11,683 bases of DNA from an uncultured Collinsella sp. (GTDB taxonomy: Bacteria; Actinomycetota; Coriobacteriia; Coriobacteriales; Coriobacteriaceae), in contig CAAFEY010000019.1 of the NCBI GenBank assembly GCA_900761995.1, forward strand, positions 1-11,683. Reading direction: 5' to 3'. Position numbers and translations under genes: made by a program. Under the pieces are notes generated by a model. That model saw nothing but the letters and a program-made list of their open reading frames with translations, made no database searches and was not told the origin of the DNA. Shown here piece after piece: positions 1 to 7,048 of the stretch (positions are counted from its first letter, which is position 1; every line of letters begins with the position of its first letter).

Positions 1-1275
1 AGAAACCGTGCCGATGTGAAGCAGCGCCGCGAGCGCGCCGCCAAATCCGGCACCCAGGCAGGCCGTCACAAACGGACGAACGAGCGGCAGCGTAACAGCA
101 TACATCAGAGGCTCGCCCACACCCAGGATTCCAACGGGAATAGACTCTGCGACGTACTTCTTGAGCTTGGCGTTCTTGGTCTTAAAGTACAGCGCCAGAC
201 CGGCACCGACCTGACCGCCGCCAGCCATCATAAGGATGGGGAGCAGGTAATTGATGCCCTTGGTAGCGCCGTCGGGATCGTTGAGCATAGCGTGGATCGG
301 CGTGAGCGCCTGATGCAGGCCGACGGAAACCAGCGGCAAGAAGCCTGCCGACAGGATATAGCCGCCCAGGACGCCCAGCTTCTCGAAGATAAAGGTCAAA
401 ACGCTAAAGATGGCAGTCGTCAGCCATGCGCCAACCGGCTGGATGACGAGCATCAGAGCAAAGGCGCCGATGATGAGCACCAGCAGCGGGGACAAGAACG
501 TGTCGAGTGCGTTGGGCATAACCTTGCGAATCTGACGCTCCATCCAGGCAAAAAATGCGCCAGCGATAAGAGCCGCGATCATGCCGCCCGCTGCGGGGTT
601 GTACTGCGCATTGGTGAGCGGCAGCAGAATGGCAGTGGCAGGATCGGCCGCGCCAGGCGCAAGCAGGGGCATGGCACTGTTGGCGATACACATCATGCCG
701 GCGATGCCGCCCAGCGCAGCGGAGCCGCCAAACTCACGTGCCGCGTTATAGCCCACCAAGATGGGCAGATAGGCAAACAGGGCCCAGCCCATGGAACGAA
801 TGCCCTGGTACCACCACTCGCCCGCAAGCGCACCCGCCGTCGAGACATTGATGACGTTGCAGATACCGTTAATGAGGCCAGCCGCAATGATGCCGGGAAG
901 CAGGGCGACGAAGACGTTGGAAATCTTCTTAAGGAAGGCCTGAACCGGTTTGGACTCGTACTTGGCCTTCTGCGCGGCCTTGTTTGTGGCCGCAGCGTCA
1001 ACTACACTCTCGTCAGCAACGCCTTTCGCAAGGCCGGTGAGCTTGGAGAATTCCTCGAGCACCTTATTCACCTTGCCCGGACCCAGCACGATCTGCATCG
1101 TGTCGTCCTCGACCAGGCCCATCACGCCGTCGAGTGCCTTAATACCCTCCGTGTCAACGTTGCTCGTGTCTTTGACGGTCACGCGCAGGCGCGTCATGCA
1201 CGCCGCGTTTGCGAGCACGTTGTCTTTACCGCCCAAAAGATCCAGCAGCTTTTGAGCCAGCTCTTTGTTCGTCAT
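1..1275 (-). CDS. murP: PTS EIIBC permease, probably MurNAc-specific; C-terminus cut by window edge
   Basis: Membrane component of a sugar phosphotransferase system that transports and phosphorylates its sugar. I translate 425 codons from the ATG at 1275 with no stop before the edge, so the C-terminal residues are missing. Residues 1-85 form an EIIB domain with the phosphocysteine C26 in the context AACMTRLRV. A linker follows to about 110. The rest is a hydrophobic EIIC domain containing the GLHQALTPIH segment (H321) and GVGEPLMYAV (E388), both typical of the glucose/sucrose EIIC family. A strong AGGAGGAG lies just upstream of the start. No EIIA domain is seen, so a general EIIA must supply phosphate, as Crr does for Escherichia coli MurP. 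Specificity for MurNAc is inferred from murQ lying 57 bp upstream on the same strand. A sucrose or beta-glucoside specificity cannot be excluded from sequence alone. Confidence 0.85.
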   Translation of the reverse strand, partial: MTNKELAQKLLDLLGGKDNVLANAACMTRLRVTVKDTSNVDTEGIKALDGVMGLVEDDTMQIVLGPGKVNKVLEEFSKLTGLAKGVADESVVDAAATNKAAQKAKYESKPVQAFLKKISNVFVALLPGIIAAGLINGICNVINVSTAGALAGEWWYQGIRSMGWALFAYLPILVGYNAAREFGGSAALGGIAGMMCIANSAMPLLAPGAADPATAILLPLTNAQYNPAAGGMIAALIAGAFFAWMERQIRKVMPNALDTFLSPLLVLIIGAFALMLVIQPVGAWLTTAIFSVLTFIFEKLGVLGGYILSAGFLPLVSVGLHQALTPIHAMLNDPDGATKGINYLLPILMMAGGGQVGAGLALYFKTKNAKLKKYVAESIPVGILGVGEPLMYAVTLPLVRPFVTACLGAGFGGALAALLHIGTVS

Positions 1276-1332
1276 AACTCCTCCTTGTATTGGGTATCTC
1301 TTCTTGATGTCATATCTACTCACGCCGTGCAC

Positions 1333-2256
1333 CTATTGGGCATCGGCATTGCTCTTCTCATGGCCCCTCACCGCAGCACGGACATGGCCGCGCGCCCGCT
1401 CAAGAGCTACCGCAGCCTGCTCGGCATCGCAGTCCAGCAGCACCGAGACAATAGCGGTTTTTACGTGGCCGCCGGCATCTGCAAGCGCCTGAACAGCGCG
1501 CTCGCGCGTGCAGCCGGTCGCCTCCATCACGATGTTCTGGCCGCGCACCACCAACTTCTCGTTCGTCTGCTGTACATCGACCATCAGGTTTTGGTACACC
1601 TTGCCAATCTTGACCATGGCACCGGTCGAAATCATATTGAGAATGAGCTTTTGGACCGTTCCCGCTTTGAGCCTCGTTGAGCCGGTCAGCACCTCGGGAC
1701 CGGGCACGGGCTCAATGGCAAGATCCGCGCTCTCCCCGATCTTCGACCCTTGGTTACAGGCAATTGCGATGGTCTTGCACCCAGTTGCTTTGGCGTACAC
1801 AAGGCCGCCCACCACATAGGGAGTACGACCGCTTGCCGCCAGGCCAACGACAAGATCCTTATCCGAGAGTCCACGCTCCCGCAGGTCGCTCACGCCAAGC
1901 TCCTCGCTGTCTTCGGCGCCTTCGACGGCCTTGATAAACGCCGTCTCGCCTCCGGCAATGAGCCCGACGATCAGATCGGGTGACACGCCAAACGTGGGCG
2001 GACACTCCGAAGCGTCGAGTACGCCCAGACGACCGCTGGTGCCTGCGCCCATGTAAAAGACGCGCCCGCCGCGCTCGAGTGCCTCAGCAGCCCAGTCGAT
2101 TGCTGTGGCAACCTGGGACAACACTTTCGTGACCGACTGGACGGCACGAAGATCCTCATCATTCATCGTCGTGACGATTTGCAGCGATGTCATCGTATCG
2201 AGGTCCATTGACCTTTGATTACGCTGTTCGGTCGTGAATTTTGTTAAATCGAGCAT
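1333..2256 (-). CDS. murQ: N-acetylmuramic acid 6-phosphate etherase MurQ
   Basis: Cytoplasmic lyase that cleaves the D-lactyl ether of MurNAc-6-phosphate, giving GlcNAc-6-phosphate and D-lactate. The product is 307 residues, close to the roughly 300 of the family. The SIS fold carries the hallmark GAGTSGRLGVLDASECPP stretch (residues 70-87). E84 matches the catalytic Glu83 of E. coli MurQ, and E115 in VEGAED matches the second catalytic Glu114. TGSTRLKAGT (191-200) and NLMVDV (223-228) are also conserved. The reading frame is open further upstream to 2469, but that part overlaps the regulator and reads as non-native sequence. The ATG at 2256 sits behind AGGTGA and gives the family N-terminus MLDLTKFTTEQRN. 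A GTG at 2265 is a less likely alternative. It starts 10 bp after the regulator stop, so the two are surely co-transcribed. Confidence 0.96.
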   Translation of the reverse strand: MLDLTKFTTEQRNQRSMDLDTMTSLQIVTTMNDEDLRAVQSVTKVLSQVATAIDWAAEALERGGRVFYMGAGTSGRLGVLDASECPPTFGVSPDLIVGLIAGGETAFIKAVEGAEDSEELGVSDLRERGLSDKDLVVGLAASGRTPYVVGGLVYAKATGCKTIAIACNQGSKIGESADLAIEPVPGPEVLTGSTRLKAGTVQKLILNMISTGAMVKIGKVYQNLMVDVQQTNEKLVVRGQNIVMEATGCTRERAVQALADAGGHVKTAIVSVLLDCDAEQAAVALERARGHVRAAVRGHEKSNADAQ

Positions 2257-2266
2257 TTCATTCACC

Positions 2267-3118
2267 TCATCTTTCCTGTTTCTCGATGTAGTTTTGCTTA
2301 ATGACATGCGTCGCCCGCTCGTAGTCGCTGGCAACGTAAGCAGCGTACAGGGCATCGACAACCATAAGCTGGGCCATACGCGAGGCCATGGCACCGCTGC
2401 GGACCAAGGGCTCGCTTGCAGCAACGCCGAGCACGGCATCGGCCATGGTGGCAAGCTTGGATGATCCATCTACTTTGGTAACGGCCACAACAGGACAGTT
2501 GTGACGTTGAGCCTCGGCGGTGCAGTCCAGCACCTCTTGCGTCAAGCCCGAGTAGCTAAAGGCAATGCCGATATCGCCTTCGTGCATGTTCTTGGCACAC
2601 AGGAGCTGATCATGCCAGTCGTCGTACAGATGGCACTCTTTGTCGACACGCATGAGCTTTTGCGCCAGATCGTGCGCGACCAAACGAGAGGCACCGATAC
2701 CGAACAGATTGACCGCGCGTGCCCGCTTAAGATAGGCCGCACATCGCTCCAAGACGGTGTAATCGAGCGTTCGCGCCGTCGCTTCGATCGTGCGCACGTT
2801 GCTTTTCATCACCTTCCCCACGATACGTTCGACGCTGTCATCCATGGAGATGTCCTCGAGGGCAACGTCTTTCTTGTCACCCAAGAGCGCCAGCTCGGCA
2901 ATCAGTTCGCGCTGGAACTCCTTGTAGCCCGCAAAACCCAAGCGCTTGCAAAAGCGCAAAATGCTCGAGGGCGAGGAGAACGTGGCATCGGCAAGACCGC
3001 GGACGGACAGCCCGACCACCTCGTGCGGATGAGCGCTCACGTATGCGATGACATTGCGTTCCGCCGGACTCGCGCTGAGCTCACGCTCGCGAAGCCGCAA
3101 AAGCAATCCGTTTGCCAT
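2267..3118 (-). CDS. RpiR-family transcriptional regulator with SIS domain (MurR-like)
   Basis: DNA-binding regulator that likely controls the MurNAc operon it heads. The protein has 283 residues. An N-terminal RpiR-type helix-turn-helix lies at about 20-75 (LSVRGLADATFSSPSSILRF, then CKRLGFAGYKEFQ). A sugar-phosphate isomerase-like SIS domain lies at about 125-260, with the phosphosugar-binding segments NLFGIGAS (137-144) and SYSGLT (188-193). The frame is open to a GTG at 3127, but that GTG overlaps the GGAGG Shine-Dalgarno. The ATG at 3118, spaced 8 nt from it, is therefore the better start. murQ follows after 10 bp. By analogy with E. coli MurR it probably senses MurNAc-6-phosphate. Whether it represses or activates cannot be told from the sequence. 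Confidence 0.92.
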   Translation of the reverse strand: MANGLLLRLRERELSASPAERNVIAYVSAHPHEVVGLSVRGLADATFSSPSSILRFCKRLGFAGYKEFQRELIAELALLGDKKDVALEDISMDDSVERIVGKVMKSNVRTIEATARTLDYTVLERCAAYLKRARAVNLFGIGASRLVAHDLAQKLMRVDKECHLYDDWHDQLLCAKNMHEGDIGIAFSYSGLTQEVLDCTAEAQRHNCPVVAVTKVDGSSKLATMADAVLGVAASEPLVRSGAMASRMAQLMVVDALYAAYVASDYERATHVIKQNYIEKQER

Positions 3119-3126
3119 CTCAAACA

Positions 3127-3131
3127 CCTCC
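3127..3131 (-). promoter_or_regulatory. Shine-Dalgarno that sets the regulator start
   Basis: GGAGG on the minus strand lies 8 nt before the ATG at 3118 and overlaps the upstream in-frame GTG at 3127. This favours the ATG as the true start of the RpiR-family gene. Confidence 0.75.
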
Positions 3132-3152
3132 GTTGAGAAGAATTAAAGACCA

Positions 3153-3175
3153 ACGAACGATTCGTACCGGATATA
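3153..3175 (-). promoter_or_regulatory. Candidate promoter and operator of the MurNAc operon
   Basis: On the minus strand a TATATC hexamer at 3175-3170 could be a -10 box, about 55 bp before the regulator ATG. I see no good -35. Directly downstream, around the expected transcription start, is a perfect 13-bp dyad, ACGAA-CGA-TTCGT (3153-3165). GTACCG (3164-3169) and CGGTAC (3187-3192) form another perfect inverted repeat flanking the -10. This placement suits autoregulation by the adjacent RpiR-family protein. It is inferred from position only. Confidence 0.35.
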
Positions 3176-3217
3176 AACAGCTTTTACGGTACATTGTGCC
3201 GCATCGTGGCGCACAAA

Positions 3218-3241
3218 GGGCGAGCGTTCTACCGCTCGCCC
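3218..3241 (-). terminator. Hairpin, probable terminator after the VanZ-like gene
   Basis: A perfect 9-bp stem GGGCGAGCG/CGCTCGCCC encloses a 6-nt loop. On the minus strand it is followed by TTTGTG, a weak U tract. It sits about 80 bp past the VanZ-like stop and upstream of the MurNAc operon promoter, as expected for a terminator separating the two units. Confidence 0.5.
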
Positions 3242-3322
3242 CTCAAATCCGACCGCTCGGAAATACGCGCGACACAAAATAATTCAACAAGGTCGCATTA
3301 TCAGAAACGGGTTTGTTACCGG

Positions 3323-3898
3323 CTAGCGCCTCGCATGGGCGCCGATGGGGCGTGTCACGTGGTGCACCCATGCGGAGACCAACAGCACCAACAGCATGGC
3401 GACAACGTAACCCGCGGCATCGAAGCCCAGGTCGATCATGTCGAAATGACGGCCAGGAACAAAGATCTTGTGCACTTGGTCACCGACAGAGCAGACGGCG
3501 CAAAAGAGCGCAGCGAGTGCGTACCGGAATCGCGCGCATGGCAGGCATTCGCCCAGGCATGCCACTGTCGTCGAAGCAAACAGTCCTACAAAGAAGAACT
3601 CAACGGTATGTGCGACGCGACGAATGTTGGCACCCATCCACAGACGAACGGGCGCAAGCGGGTCGGGATGAACGGTGGCAGTCGTTGAATCCGCGCCCTC
3701 GGCGGCATCCCCCGCCTGGGACTCCTGCGCGACATCGGGCCGCACGTCCGCGGCCCGTCCTTCCACCGCGCGCGCAGTGGACTCGCTGAGCGACGACGTC
3801 TGCTCCACGTTCTGCTCCGTCAGCATCCAAATACTTGCCAGCGTCACGACCAGCAGGACAACCGAAATCCATCCGACTATGTGCTTCACACGCGCCAA
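3323..3898 (-). CDS. VanZ-like family membrane protein
   Basis: Small integral membrane protein of the VanZ-like family. VanZ itself gives low-level teicoplanin resistance, but most chromosomal members have no known role. The protein has 191 residues. Predicted membrane segments lie at about 7-26, 95-115, 124-142 and 157-179. Family residues are clear: R94-x-AH97-xx-E100-F, then GDQ (139-141), FVPGR (146-150), and the acidic D153/D156/D160 with G163. The stretch 30-92 between the first two helices is an unusually long polar, Ala/Glu/Asp-rich region, probably extracytoplasmic. The start is a TTG at 3898, supported by GGAGG 7 nt upstream; no better ATG exists before the first helix. It has its own 3' hairpin and appears to be a single-gene unit. 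Confidence 0.85.
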   Translation of the reverse strand: MARVKHIVGWISVVLLVVTLASIWMLTEQNVEQTSSLSESTARAVEGRAADVRPDVAQESQAGDAAEGADSTTATVHPDPLAPVRLWMGANIRRVAHTVEFFFVGLFASTTVACLGECLPCARFRYALAALFCAVCSVGDQVHKIFVPGRHFDMIDLGFDAAGYVVAMLLVLLVSAWVHHVTRPIGAHARR

Positions 3899-3905
3899 GG
3901 GCTAA

Positions 3906-3910
3906 CCTCC
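3906..3910 (-). promoter_or_regulatory. Shine-Dalgarno supporting a TTG start
   Basis: GGAGG on the minus strand with 7-nt spacing to the TTG at 3898 decides the start of the VanZ-like gene, which otherwise lacks an ATG before its first membrane helix. Confidence 0.7.
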
Positions 3911-3984
3911 GTCATTTTTTGAGCAGCAGCGAGTGTACCCCCAAATGCAGTTGTCGCCGCAGCGAAATCCAAAATGTTCGAATC

Positions 3985-4010
3985 GGGGCGCCAAAGGACC
4001 GTGGCGCCCC
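3985..4010 (-). terminator. Hairpin overlapping the recombinase stop codon
   Basis: A perfect 8-bp stem GGGGCGCC/GGCGCCCC with a 10-nt loop starts within the TAG stop of the serine recombinase (4010-4012). The minus-strand sequence after the stem is not U-rich (GATTCGAACATTTTGG), so termination may be weak, or the stem may mainly stabilise the 3' end. Confidence 0.4.
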
Positions 4011-4615
4011 TACTCCATCTCGCGCATCCAGCGATCGAACGTCCCCACGCACACGCCTAGCTGCTTTGCCGCCTGACTCCGCGTGATATCACCCGCCTCG
4101 TAGGTATCGCGCACCAGCTCGAATTGCGGGGGACAGGGCTTGCGGGGCCGGCCAAAGCGCACGCCGCGCGCTCGCGCCGCCGCAATGCCCTCGGCTTGGC
4201 GCCGGTGAATGTTCTCGCGCTCCACCTGCGCCACATAGCTCAGCAGTTGCAAAACAATATCGGCAATCAACGCACTCGTCACGTCCGACCCACCACAGTC
4301 TCTGGAGCGCGTGTCGAGCAATGGCATGTCCAGCACCACGATGGCGGCGCCGAGCTCTTTGGTTATGCACCGCCATTCCTCAAGGATCTCGCTGTAGTTA
4401 CGGCCCAGCCGATCAATGGAAAGTACCGCCAGCACATCACCGGAATCCAACGCGCACAGCAGCTCGCGATACCGCGGTCGATCGAAGTCCTTGCCACTCG
4501 CATGGTCGGCAAAGATATTCGCCGGTTCCACGCCATAGGCGCCCAGCGCATCCAGCTGCCGATTCAGATTTTGATCACGCGAGCTCACCCGCGCATACCC
4601 GTACACCGTTGTCAT
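4010..4615 (-). CDS. Serine recombinase, resolvase/invertase family
   Basis: Site-specific recombinase that cuts and rejoins DNA through a serine-phosphate link. The protein has 201 residues, normal for small resolvases and invertases. The N-terminal catalytic domain begins YGYARVSSRDQNLNRQ. S11 aligns with the catalytic Ser10 of gamma-delta resolvase, R9 with Arg8, and D68-R69-LG-R72 forms the DRLGR active-site motif. A long dimerisation helix (about 110-137) leads into RGVRFGRPRKP and a C-terminal helix-turn-helix (about 176-196, ITRSQAAKQLGVCVGTFDRWM). All key residues are intact, so it is probably active. The frame opens upstream at a TTG at 4645, but the ATG at 4615 gives the family N-terminus. 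No transposase or cargo lies beside it, so it may be a relic of a mobile element or an invertase acting on a distant site. Confidence 0.93.
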   Translation of the reverse strand: MTTVYGYARVSSRDQNLNRQLDALGAYGVEPANIFADHASGKDFDRPRYRELLCALDSGDVLAVLSIDRLGRNYSEILEEWRCITKELGAAIVVLDMPLLDTRSRDCGGSDVTSALIADIVLQLLSYVAQVERENIHRRQAEGIAAARARGVRFGRPRKPCPPQFELVRDTYEAGDITRSQAAKQLGVCVGTFDRWMREME

Positions 4616-4634
4616 CTCATCCCCGCTCTCTCGT

Positions 4635-4674
4635 AAACCTCCCAAAAAGGGACAGGTTTATTTTGGTAGGTTTT
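4635..4674. repeat. Three AAACCT/AGGTTT elements upstream of the recombinase, two forming a hairpin
   Basis: AAACCT at 4635-4640 faces AGGTTT at 4654-4659, and a third copy, AGGTTT, lies at 4668-4673, 14 bp further. The first two extend into a stem AAACCTCCC/GGG-ac-AGGTTT around an AAAAA loop. The cluster lies 20-60 bp before the recombinase ATG. It could be recombinase-binding sites (a res-like site) or an operator. Function is inferred from position only. Confidence 0.4.
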
Positions 4675-4680
4675 ATCTCC

Positions 4681-4689
4681 CCTATAGCA
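4681..4689 (-). promoter_or_regulatory. Candidate extended -10 for the serine recombinase
   Basis: TGCTATAGG on the minus strand fits an extended -10 (TGN followed by a TATAAT-like hexamer). No convincing -35 lies 17 bp upstream. It would start RNA just before the AAACCT/AGGTTT cluster, leaving a leader of roughly 55-60 nt. Confidence 0.35.
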
Positions 4690-4735
4690 GGCGGAAGACG
4701 CAAGCGCGCGAGCGGAAAGACGACTGAGCCGGCAC

Positions 4736-4761
4736 AAAAAAGGCGGCCCCAAAAGACCGCC
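4736..4761 (-). terminator. Intrinsic terminator after rnr
   Basis: On the minus strand a 7-bp stem GGCGGTC/GGCCGCC (one G-T pair) with a 6-nt loop is followed by six T residues. It lies 28 bp past the rnr stop and is a classic Rho-independent terminator. Confidence 0.85.
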
Positions 4762-4789
4762 CCGTTCTCTATGAATCACCAGATTCCGG

Positions 4790-6925
4790 CTAATGAATAA
4801 GCCTGAAATCCAAGTGCCCGCGCGTGGTGTTGACGCGCGAGACCTCGATGATCACGCGCTGCCCCAGCTCGTAGCGAGTCCCCGTGTCGGCACCCGTGAG
4901 CGTGAGCGCGTCCTCATCAAACTCAAACCACTCGTTGCCCAGACTCTTGATCGAAACCAAACCCTCAACCTGTGTCAGATCAAGGCGCACAAAGAGGCCC
5001 ATGCTGCTGACCCACGAAATCGTTCCGGCGTAGCGCTCACCCAGGCGATCCTCGTAATACTGGGCGATCTTGATCTTTTGCGTCGCATGGCTGGCGGCGT
5101 CGGCCGCACGCTCGGCATCGCTGCACGCGCGGCAGATTTGCGGCAGGATGCGCGGCAGGGACTCGCGACCCTTACCGATCAGCCGCGGCGTACGCACCAA
5201 GGCGTCCTTGCCGCCCAGCTGCTCGTATGCCAGCTGCAGCTTGAGTACGCGATGCACCACCAGGTCGGGATAGCGGCGAATGGGACTCGTAAAGTGGCAA
5301 TAGCACGGCGCGGCAAGTGCAAAGTGACCCTCGTTGCGCGGCTTGTACAGTGCGCGCTGCATACTGCGCAGTAGCAACGTGTTGACGAGCGGCGCGTTGG
5401 CCGTACCGGCTGCGGCATCAACCGCCGCCTGCAGCTCGTCGGGGCTTCCCAGAGCAATGCCTGCCGCGCGACGGTCATCGATGATACCCAGCTGTGCCAG
5501 CGCCACGGCGGCACCGTGCAGGCTGTCGGGGCTGGGATCGTCGTGCACGCGATAGCAGGCCTCGATATCGCGGTCGGCCAGCCACTCCGCCACGCACTCG
5601 TTGGCCAGCAGCATGGCTTCCTCAATCAGCGACGTGGCACACGAGCGCTCACGGGCCACGATCTGCACGGGCACACCGTCCCCATCCAACAGCGCACGGA
5701 TCTCGGCCGTATCAAAGTCGACCGAACCGCGCGCGCGACGAATACGACGGCGAAGCTCGGCGAGCTCGTTGGCAGCTACGAGGAAATCCCCCAAGTCGAC
5801 GTTATAGCCGCGGGCGGTTTTCTCGCACGCAAGCCCGCGCTCGAGCGCTTCCTCGCGCGAGGCTTCAACCGCGGCAACATCCTCGGCGGCGCCCTCCAGC
5901 ACCGAATACTCCACCGCACCGGCACGTACCAGCAGCGCCTCGGCGCCGTCGTAGTCCATGCGCACGCGCGAGCGGATCACGCTGGGATAGGGATCGTAAT
6001 GGCGCACGCGACCCTGCGCGTCGAGCTCAATGTCGACGGTAAACGCCAAGCGGTCCTCGTCGGGACGCAGCGAGCACAAATCGTTCGACAGGCGCTCGGG
6101 CAACATGGGCAGCACGCGATCGGCAAGATACACCGACGTCGTGCGATGGCGAGCTTCCAGATCGATATGTCCGTCCCAGGCGACATAGTGCGAAACGTCG
6201 GCAATATGGACACCCAGCTTGTAGCCACCCTCGGGCGTGCGCTCCAGCGAAATGGCATCGTCAAAGTCGCGCGCGTCGACCGGGTCAATCGTAATGACAA
6301 AGCGGTCGCGCAGGTCGCGGCGGAGCGGGTCCTTGAGCGCCGAGGCCACATCGAGCGAAAGTGCCTCGGCCTCGGCTAGCGCGGCCTCGGGATACGTATC
6401 GGTATAGCCATAGCGCGCCATCACATACTGAACGCCCAAATCGGGCGCATCATCGCCGCCAATACGGCGCTCGATCGTCACGGTGCCCGATTCCAGACGC
6501 GTCGGATATGTCAGAATGCGCGCGACGACCGCATCGCCCGGATGAACACCCAAGCGCTCCGCCGAGGTGTCCTCCGGCAGAATAAAGAAATCGGCCTTAA
6601 GGCGAGAATCAAGCGGCTCGATCACCCCGAGCGGGCCGGCGGTCTGGTACGTGCCCACCACACTAATGGCCGCACGCTCGACGACGCCCTCGATTACGGC
6701 GCGTCGCTCGCCATGCGGGCTGTTCTTAATACTTACGGCAACGGTATCGCCGTCCATAATCTCGCGCTTGCCGCGGCCCATGACCTTGTAGTCGCCGTTT
6801 TCGGTTACAACGTAGGCGCTATGCTCATGGAGCTGCACGCGTCCGGTCAGACTCGGGCGACGCTCGCTGCGCACCGGCCCGCGCTTATTGCGAGCTCCAC
6901 GCTTATGCTTGTTATTGCGCCCCAT
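4790..6925 (-). CDS. rnr: Ribonuclease R (RNase II/VacB family 3'-5' exoribonuclease)
   Basis: Processive hydrolytic exoribonuclease that degrades structured RNA and, in many bacteria, takes part in rRNA/mRNA turnover and tmRNA-linked decay. The protein has 711 residues. A basic N-terminus (1-30) leads into cold-shock/OB domains (about 30-160). The RNB catalytic domain follows, with TIDPVDARDFDDA at 212-224, whose D214, D220, D222 and D223 are the metal-binding aspartates. The conserved CHFTSPIRRYPDLVVHR block is at 543-559. The C-terminal S1 domain lies at about 630-708 (RYAGTISWVSSMGLFVRL). The start ATG at 6925 has AAGGAGG 4 nt upstream. It lies downstream of ftsX but is separated from it by a strong terminator, and it has its own terminator, so it is probably a single-gene unit. 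smpB, a frequent neighbour of rnr in Gram-positives, is absent here. Confidence 0.96.
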   Translation of the reverse strand: MGRNNKHKRGARNKRGPVRSERRPSLTGRVQLHEHSAYVVTENGDYKVMGRGKREIMDGDTVAVSIKNSPHGERRAVIEGVVERAAISVVGTYQTAGPLGVIEPLDSRLKADFFILPEDTSAERLGVHPGDAVVARILTYPTRLESGTVTIERRIGGDDAPDLGVQYVMARYGYTDTYPEAALAEAEALSLDVASALKDPLRRDLRDRFVITIDPVDARDFDDAISLERTPEGGYKLGVHIADVSHYVAWDGHIDLEARHRTTSVYLADRVLPMLPERLSNDLCSLRPDEDRLAFTVDIELDAQGRVRHYDPYPSVIRSRVRMDYDGAEALLVRAGAVEYSVLEGAAEDVAAVEASREEALERGLACEKTARGYNVDLGDFLVAANELAELRRRIRRARGSVDFDTAEIRALLDGDGVPVQIVARERSCATSLIEEAMLLANECVAEWLADRDIEACYRVHDDPSPDSLHGAAVALAQLGIIDDRRAAGIALGSPDELQAAVDAAAGTANAPLVNTLLLRSMQRALYKPRNEGHFALAAPCYCHFTSPIRRYPDLVVHRVLKLQLAYEQLGGKDALVRTPRLIGKGRESLPRILPQICRACSDAERAADAASHATQKIKIAQYYEDRLGERYAGTISWVSSMGLFVRLDLTQVEGLVSIKSLGNEWFEFDEDALTLTGADTGTRYELGQRVIIEVSRVNTTRGHLDFRLIH

Positions 6926-6963
6926 GGCGCCTCCTTACTATCGATGGCCGCTTACACCCCAAG

Positions 6964-6992
6964 AGTCTACCCAAATGATCCCTAGGGGACAA
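6964..6992 (-). promoter_or_regulatory. Candidate rnr promoter
   Basis: On the minus strand TTGTCC (6992-6987) and TAGACT (6969-6964) are separated by 17 bp. Each matches the housekeeping consensus at four of six positions. Transcription would start near 6957, leaving a leader of about 30 nt. The -35 overlaps the T tract of the ftsX terminator. Confidence 0.4.
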
Positions 6993-7024
6993 AAAACGGG
7001 CCGCCCCCAAAAGAGACGACCCGT
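6991..7024 (-). terminator. Intrinsic terminator after ftsX
   Basis: On the minus strand an 8-bp stem ACGGGTCG/CGGCCCGT (one T-G pair) is followed by a run of six to seven T residues. It lies 24 bp past the ftsX stop and isolates ftsEX from rnr. Confidence 0.85.
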
Positions 7025-7048
7025 TGAAGGAACGAATTCCAAGCACGC

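Noticed and set aside
1288..1344. Direct repeat TATTGGGtATC / TATTGGGcATC in the murQ-permease gap
   Set aside because: It is only 11 bp with one mismatch, and one copy overlaps the murQ stop. It could easily be chance.
16..1680. 554-codon open frame on the plus strand
   Set aside because: It is antisense to the permease and murQ, both strongly supported by motifs. The translation is rich in His, Arg and Gln with no recognisable domain and no ribosome site, as expected opposite GC-rich genes.
2257..2469. Upstream extension of the murQ frame
   Set aside because: It overlaps the end of the regulator gene and does not resemble any MurQ N-terminus. The ATG at 2256 has its own ribosome site.
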